64,000 nucleotides of DNA. It comes from Streptomyces sp. TLI_053. GTDB lineage: Bacteria > Actinomycetota > Actinomycetes > Streptomycetales > Streptomycetaceae. This document shows, in pieces, positions 62,018 to 64,000 of the stretch (position 1 is its first letter; each line of letters begins with the position of its first letter). The notes under the pieces were generated by a model that worked only from the letters and a program-made list of their open reading frames with translations, was not told where the DNA came from and ran no database searches. Position numbers and translations under genes: made by a program. The stretch is from NCBI RefSeq assembly GCF_900105395.1, contig NZ_LT629775.1:6413501-6477500 (forward strand). Reading direction: 5' to 3'.

Positions 62018-62940
62018 GCGGCCGGGCGGATCTCTGACAGGATCGCCTCGGCGCCTTGGTCCAGGAGAAGGCCGGCCACCTGGATACCCAGCTTCTCCGG
62101 CTCCGAGACGGGGCCGGAGAGGCGGGCCTCGACCTGCTCGGTCCCGTCCAGGGCGGTGACCTGCGCGTGCAGCGACAGCATGTCGCCGGTGGCCTTCGCG
62201 TAGGCGCCGACCGGGACCGAGCACCCGCCGTGCAGTTCGCCGAGCACCGCCCGCTCGGCCCGCACCTCCGCGTCCACCACCGGGTCGCCGGTGTCGGCCA
62301 GGATCTCGCGGGCCAGCTCGTTGTCCTCGCGGATCTGGATTCCGAGTGCCCCCTGGCCGGGGCTCGGCGGGAACTGGTCGAGCGGCAGCAGCTCGCCGAT
62401 CACGTCGTCCAGGCCGAGTCGGACCAGCCCGGCCGCGGCCAGGACGACACCGTCCAGGTTCAGTGTCTTGAGCTTGTTCAACCGGGGCGGAACGTTGCCG
62501 CGGATCGGCACGAACACCAGGTCCGGGCGGACGTGCAGCAGCTGGGCGATCCGGCGGGCCGCCGACGTGCCGACCCGGCCGCCCTTCGGCAGGGCGGCCA
62601 GCGTCGAGCCACACAGCGCGTCCCGCACGTCCTCGCGGCCGGGCGGGGGCAGCAGCACCAGGCCGGGCGGGTTGCTGGTCGGCAGGTCCTTCAGCGAGTG
62701 GACGATCACGTCCACCTCGCCCCGCACCAGCGCGGCTTCCTGCTCGGTGGAGAACGCGGAGCCGCCCGAGCGGGCCGACACCTGCGACAGGGCCGTCTTC
62801 CGGTCCCGGTCACCGCCTTCGAGGATCACCTGGTGGCGGAACTCGACGTCGGGGAAACGGTCCCGCAGCGGCGCCAGGAACTCCTTGACCTGCGCTCGCG
62901 CGAGGTGACTGGCCCGCGATCCGACAATCAGCGTCCGCAT
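61978..62940 (-). CDS. hemC: Hydroxymethylbilane synthase (HemC) family, divergent copy
   Basis: A 320-residue HemC-fold protein. It keeps the cofactor cysteine (Cys240 in GGCSVPVGAYA), the catalytic aspartate (Asp85 in HSLKDLP), Arg9 and the RR pair (129-130), and RGNV. Differences from canonical enzymes occur in the active-site loop, where the lysine of GGKG is Ser61, and in SAARR in place of SSLRR. HemC polymerises porphobilinogen to hydroxymethylbilane. It lies away from the usual hemA-hemC-hemD-hemB operon, next to a non-canonical HemB-like gene, so it is probably a second, repurposed copy. ATG 62940. Confidence 0.85.
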   Translation of the reverse strand: MRTLIVGSRASHLARAQVKEFLAPLRDRFPDVEFRHQVILEGGDRDRKTALSQVSARSGGSAFSTEQEAALVRGEVDVIVHSLKDLPTSNPPGLVLLPPPGREDVRDALCGSTLAALPKGGRVGTSAARRIAQLLHVRPDLVFVPIRGNVPPRLNKLKTLNLDGVVLAAAGLVRLGLDDVIGELLPLDQFPPSPGQGALGIQIREDNELAREILADTGDPVVDAEVRAERAVLGELHGGCSVPVGAYAKATGDMLSLHAQVTALDGTEQVEARLSGPVSEPEKLGIQVAGLLLDQGAEAILSEIRPAAQPASSRARSTAA

Positions 62941-63318
62941 TCCCGAACTCCCGGCACCTGAAGAGATGTTGACCGCATGTTAGTCGAACGTCGGCCTACC
63001 TTTTTCCGACGGTTTGTCGGAGTCGTGATTGGAGAGATCGAATACCGCCCACCCGCCGCACGATCCATATCGGTGCCCGCGGTCCCACGCCGGGCGGCGG
63101 GTGGTGGTTCTGCCTGTCGTCCGGCAATTCAAAGCGCGAGGGCGCATTGTTGGGCGCGAGTGCGCCGGGGTGGGTGCGCGTGCGCCGCCCGATCGGGTGA
63201 TGGGGATGAGGTTTCCGGGGCTGTTCGCTGGACTAGCGTGATCATTGCGTTCAGCAAAGGAAAGCCCCGGCGGTGCGCCAACACCCCGGGGAACGGCACC
63301 AGGAGACGGACCTCCAAG
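62941..63318. other. Divergent intergenic region between hemC-like and HTH genes
   Basis: No gene is convincing. The left part is AT-richer (62965-63050) and holds a small inverted repeat (ccgac/gtcgg around 63007-63021), which could be part of the hemC-like promoter. Confidence 0.35.
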
Positions 63319-64000
63319 ATGCAGATCAATCGTATCCCCAAGCACGCGCCCGGGTACACGATCCTCGACAACGGGCATGTCGTGCGGAAGCACTCGCTCA
63401 GTTGGGCGGCGCGCGGGTTGCTCGGGTACCTCCTCAGTCTGCCGAACGGGGCCCGCGAGGACGTACGGACCCTGGCCGCGAAGAGTGTCGAGGGGCGGGC
63501 GACGGTGGCCCGGGCGCTGCGGGAGCTGGAGGCGGCCGGGCACTACGTGCGGCGGACCGTGCGCGACCCCCTGACGGGGCGGGTGACGACGGCTGTCTCC
63601 GTGCATGAAGTGCCCTTGGCGGACAAGGCGGTTCACACGTTGCCACCGGTTCCCGTGGCACCGGCCTCCGGGGCGCCCGGTGCCGGGAAGGCGGGAAGCC
63701 CCTCCTTGAGGGCAAGGACGGTGAGGCGGAAGGAACCTTCCGTCCTTCCGGCGATCCCGACAGCGCCCCGGATGACGGAGGGGATGGGTCTTCTGATCGA
63801 ACTCGGTTGCCGGGAGCCGGCGTTGGCGCTGGCCGGCAAGCCGCTGGCGGACCAGGCCGCGCGGGTGGAGGGCCTGTTGGCGGGCGGATGGCCGGCGGAC
63901 GCGCTGATGGGCATCCTGGCCGCGCCGCTGCCGGGGAAGGTGACCCACAGCGTTGCGGCGATCCTCGGCGGGCGGTTGACGAAGGTGCCGCCCGTTCCCT
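63319..64000 (+). CDS. Helix-turn-helix protein, replication-initiator-like (3' end outside window)
   Basis: The frame starts at ATG 63319 and is still open at the right edge (227 codons visible). Residues 5-95 form a winged HTH of the streptomycete type: YTILDNGHVVRKHSLSWAARGLLGYLLSLP, then REDVRTLAAKSVEGRATVARALRELEAAGHYVRRT. The rest is a Pro/Ala linker and a helical region. This N-terminal domain is common in actinomycete proteins annotated as helix-turn-helix or replication-initiator-like; the function is unproven. Confidence 0.75.
   Translation, partial: MQINRIPKHAPGYTILDNGHVVRKHSLSWAARGLLGYLLSLPNGAREDVRTLAAKSVEGRATVARALRELEAAGHYVRRTVRDPLTGRVTTAVSVHEVPLADKAVHTLPPVPVAPASGAPGAGKAGSPSLRARTVRRKEPSVLPAIPTAPRMTEGMGLLIELGCREPALALAGKPLADQAARVEGLLAGGWPADALMGILAAPLPGKVTHSVAAILGGRLTKVPPVP

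Noticed and set aside
63225..63245. ctggactagcg as a possible DasR site before the HTH gene
   Set aside because: Only the left half of the palindrome fits and there is no chitin or aminosugar gene nearby.

Overview
The window is very GC-rich chromosomal DNA, roughly 70-75% GC in the housekeeping-like stretches. GTG and TTG starts are common, overlapping ATGA/GTGA gene junctions are frequent, and there are many Lrp, TetR, MarR and XRE regulators plus a DasR-type chitinase promoter. This points to a Streptomycetaceae actinomycete (Streptomyces or Kitasatospora). There are no rRNA genes, no complete tRNA and no CRISPR array.

Region 1 (1-6.3 kb) looks like the right end of an integrative element. 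The 3' half of a tRNA-Val(TAC) gene at 6249-6291, without its 5' half, resembles an attachment-site scar. To its left, in DNA of clearly lower GC, lie a DUF262-HEPN gene pair, an array of hairpins and 10-bp repeats before a tiny membrane-protein gene, and an SRA-PD-(D/E)xK modification-dependent nuclease. Together they form a small anti-phage-like island.

Region 2 (6.8-20.7 kb) is a gene cluster that I read as a specialised-metabolite pathway built on 7-deazaguanine. The set queC-queD-queE-folE makes preQ0 from GTP. It is surrounded by three ATP-grasp carboxylate-amine ligases, a one-frame fusion of a fatty-acid-desaturase-like protein with a VioC/clavaminate-synthase-like Fe(II)/2-oxoglutarate oxygenase, a B3/B4 tRNA-editing-domain protein, an MFS exporter and two regulators. 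No nucleosidase, phosphoribosyltransferase, NRPS or PKS gene is present. A 7-deazaguanine amide or peptide-like product is therefore the most economical inference. Two decayed copies of the same regulator tail flank the cluster.

Region 3 (21-58.4 kb) is ordinary streptomycete accessory and housekeeping DNA: a Clp-family unfoldase, metallophosphoesterase, secreted proteases, AidB-like acyl-CoA dehydrogenase with an amidohydrolase, an orphan phosphopantetheinyl transferase, a sortase-type choice-of-anchor A protein, an orphan ATP-synthase b subunit, kynurenine-pathway genes (TDO, kynureninase, Lrp regulator), a GH18 chitinase with a DasR-like site in its promoter, drug exporters each paired with a MarR regulator, protein O-mannosyltransferase, and a GDT1-family Mn2+ exporter behind a yybP-ykoY riboswitch.

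Region 4 (58.4-64 kb) has a Nudix protein, a divergent XRE/HATPase regulatory pair, and a convergent HemB-like/HemC-like pair. The HemB-like protein keeps the zinc cysteines but has lost both Schiff-base lysines. A replication-initiator-like HTH gene runs off the right edge.
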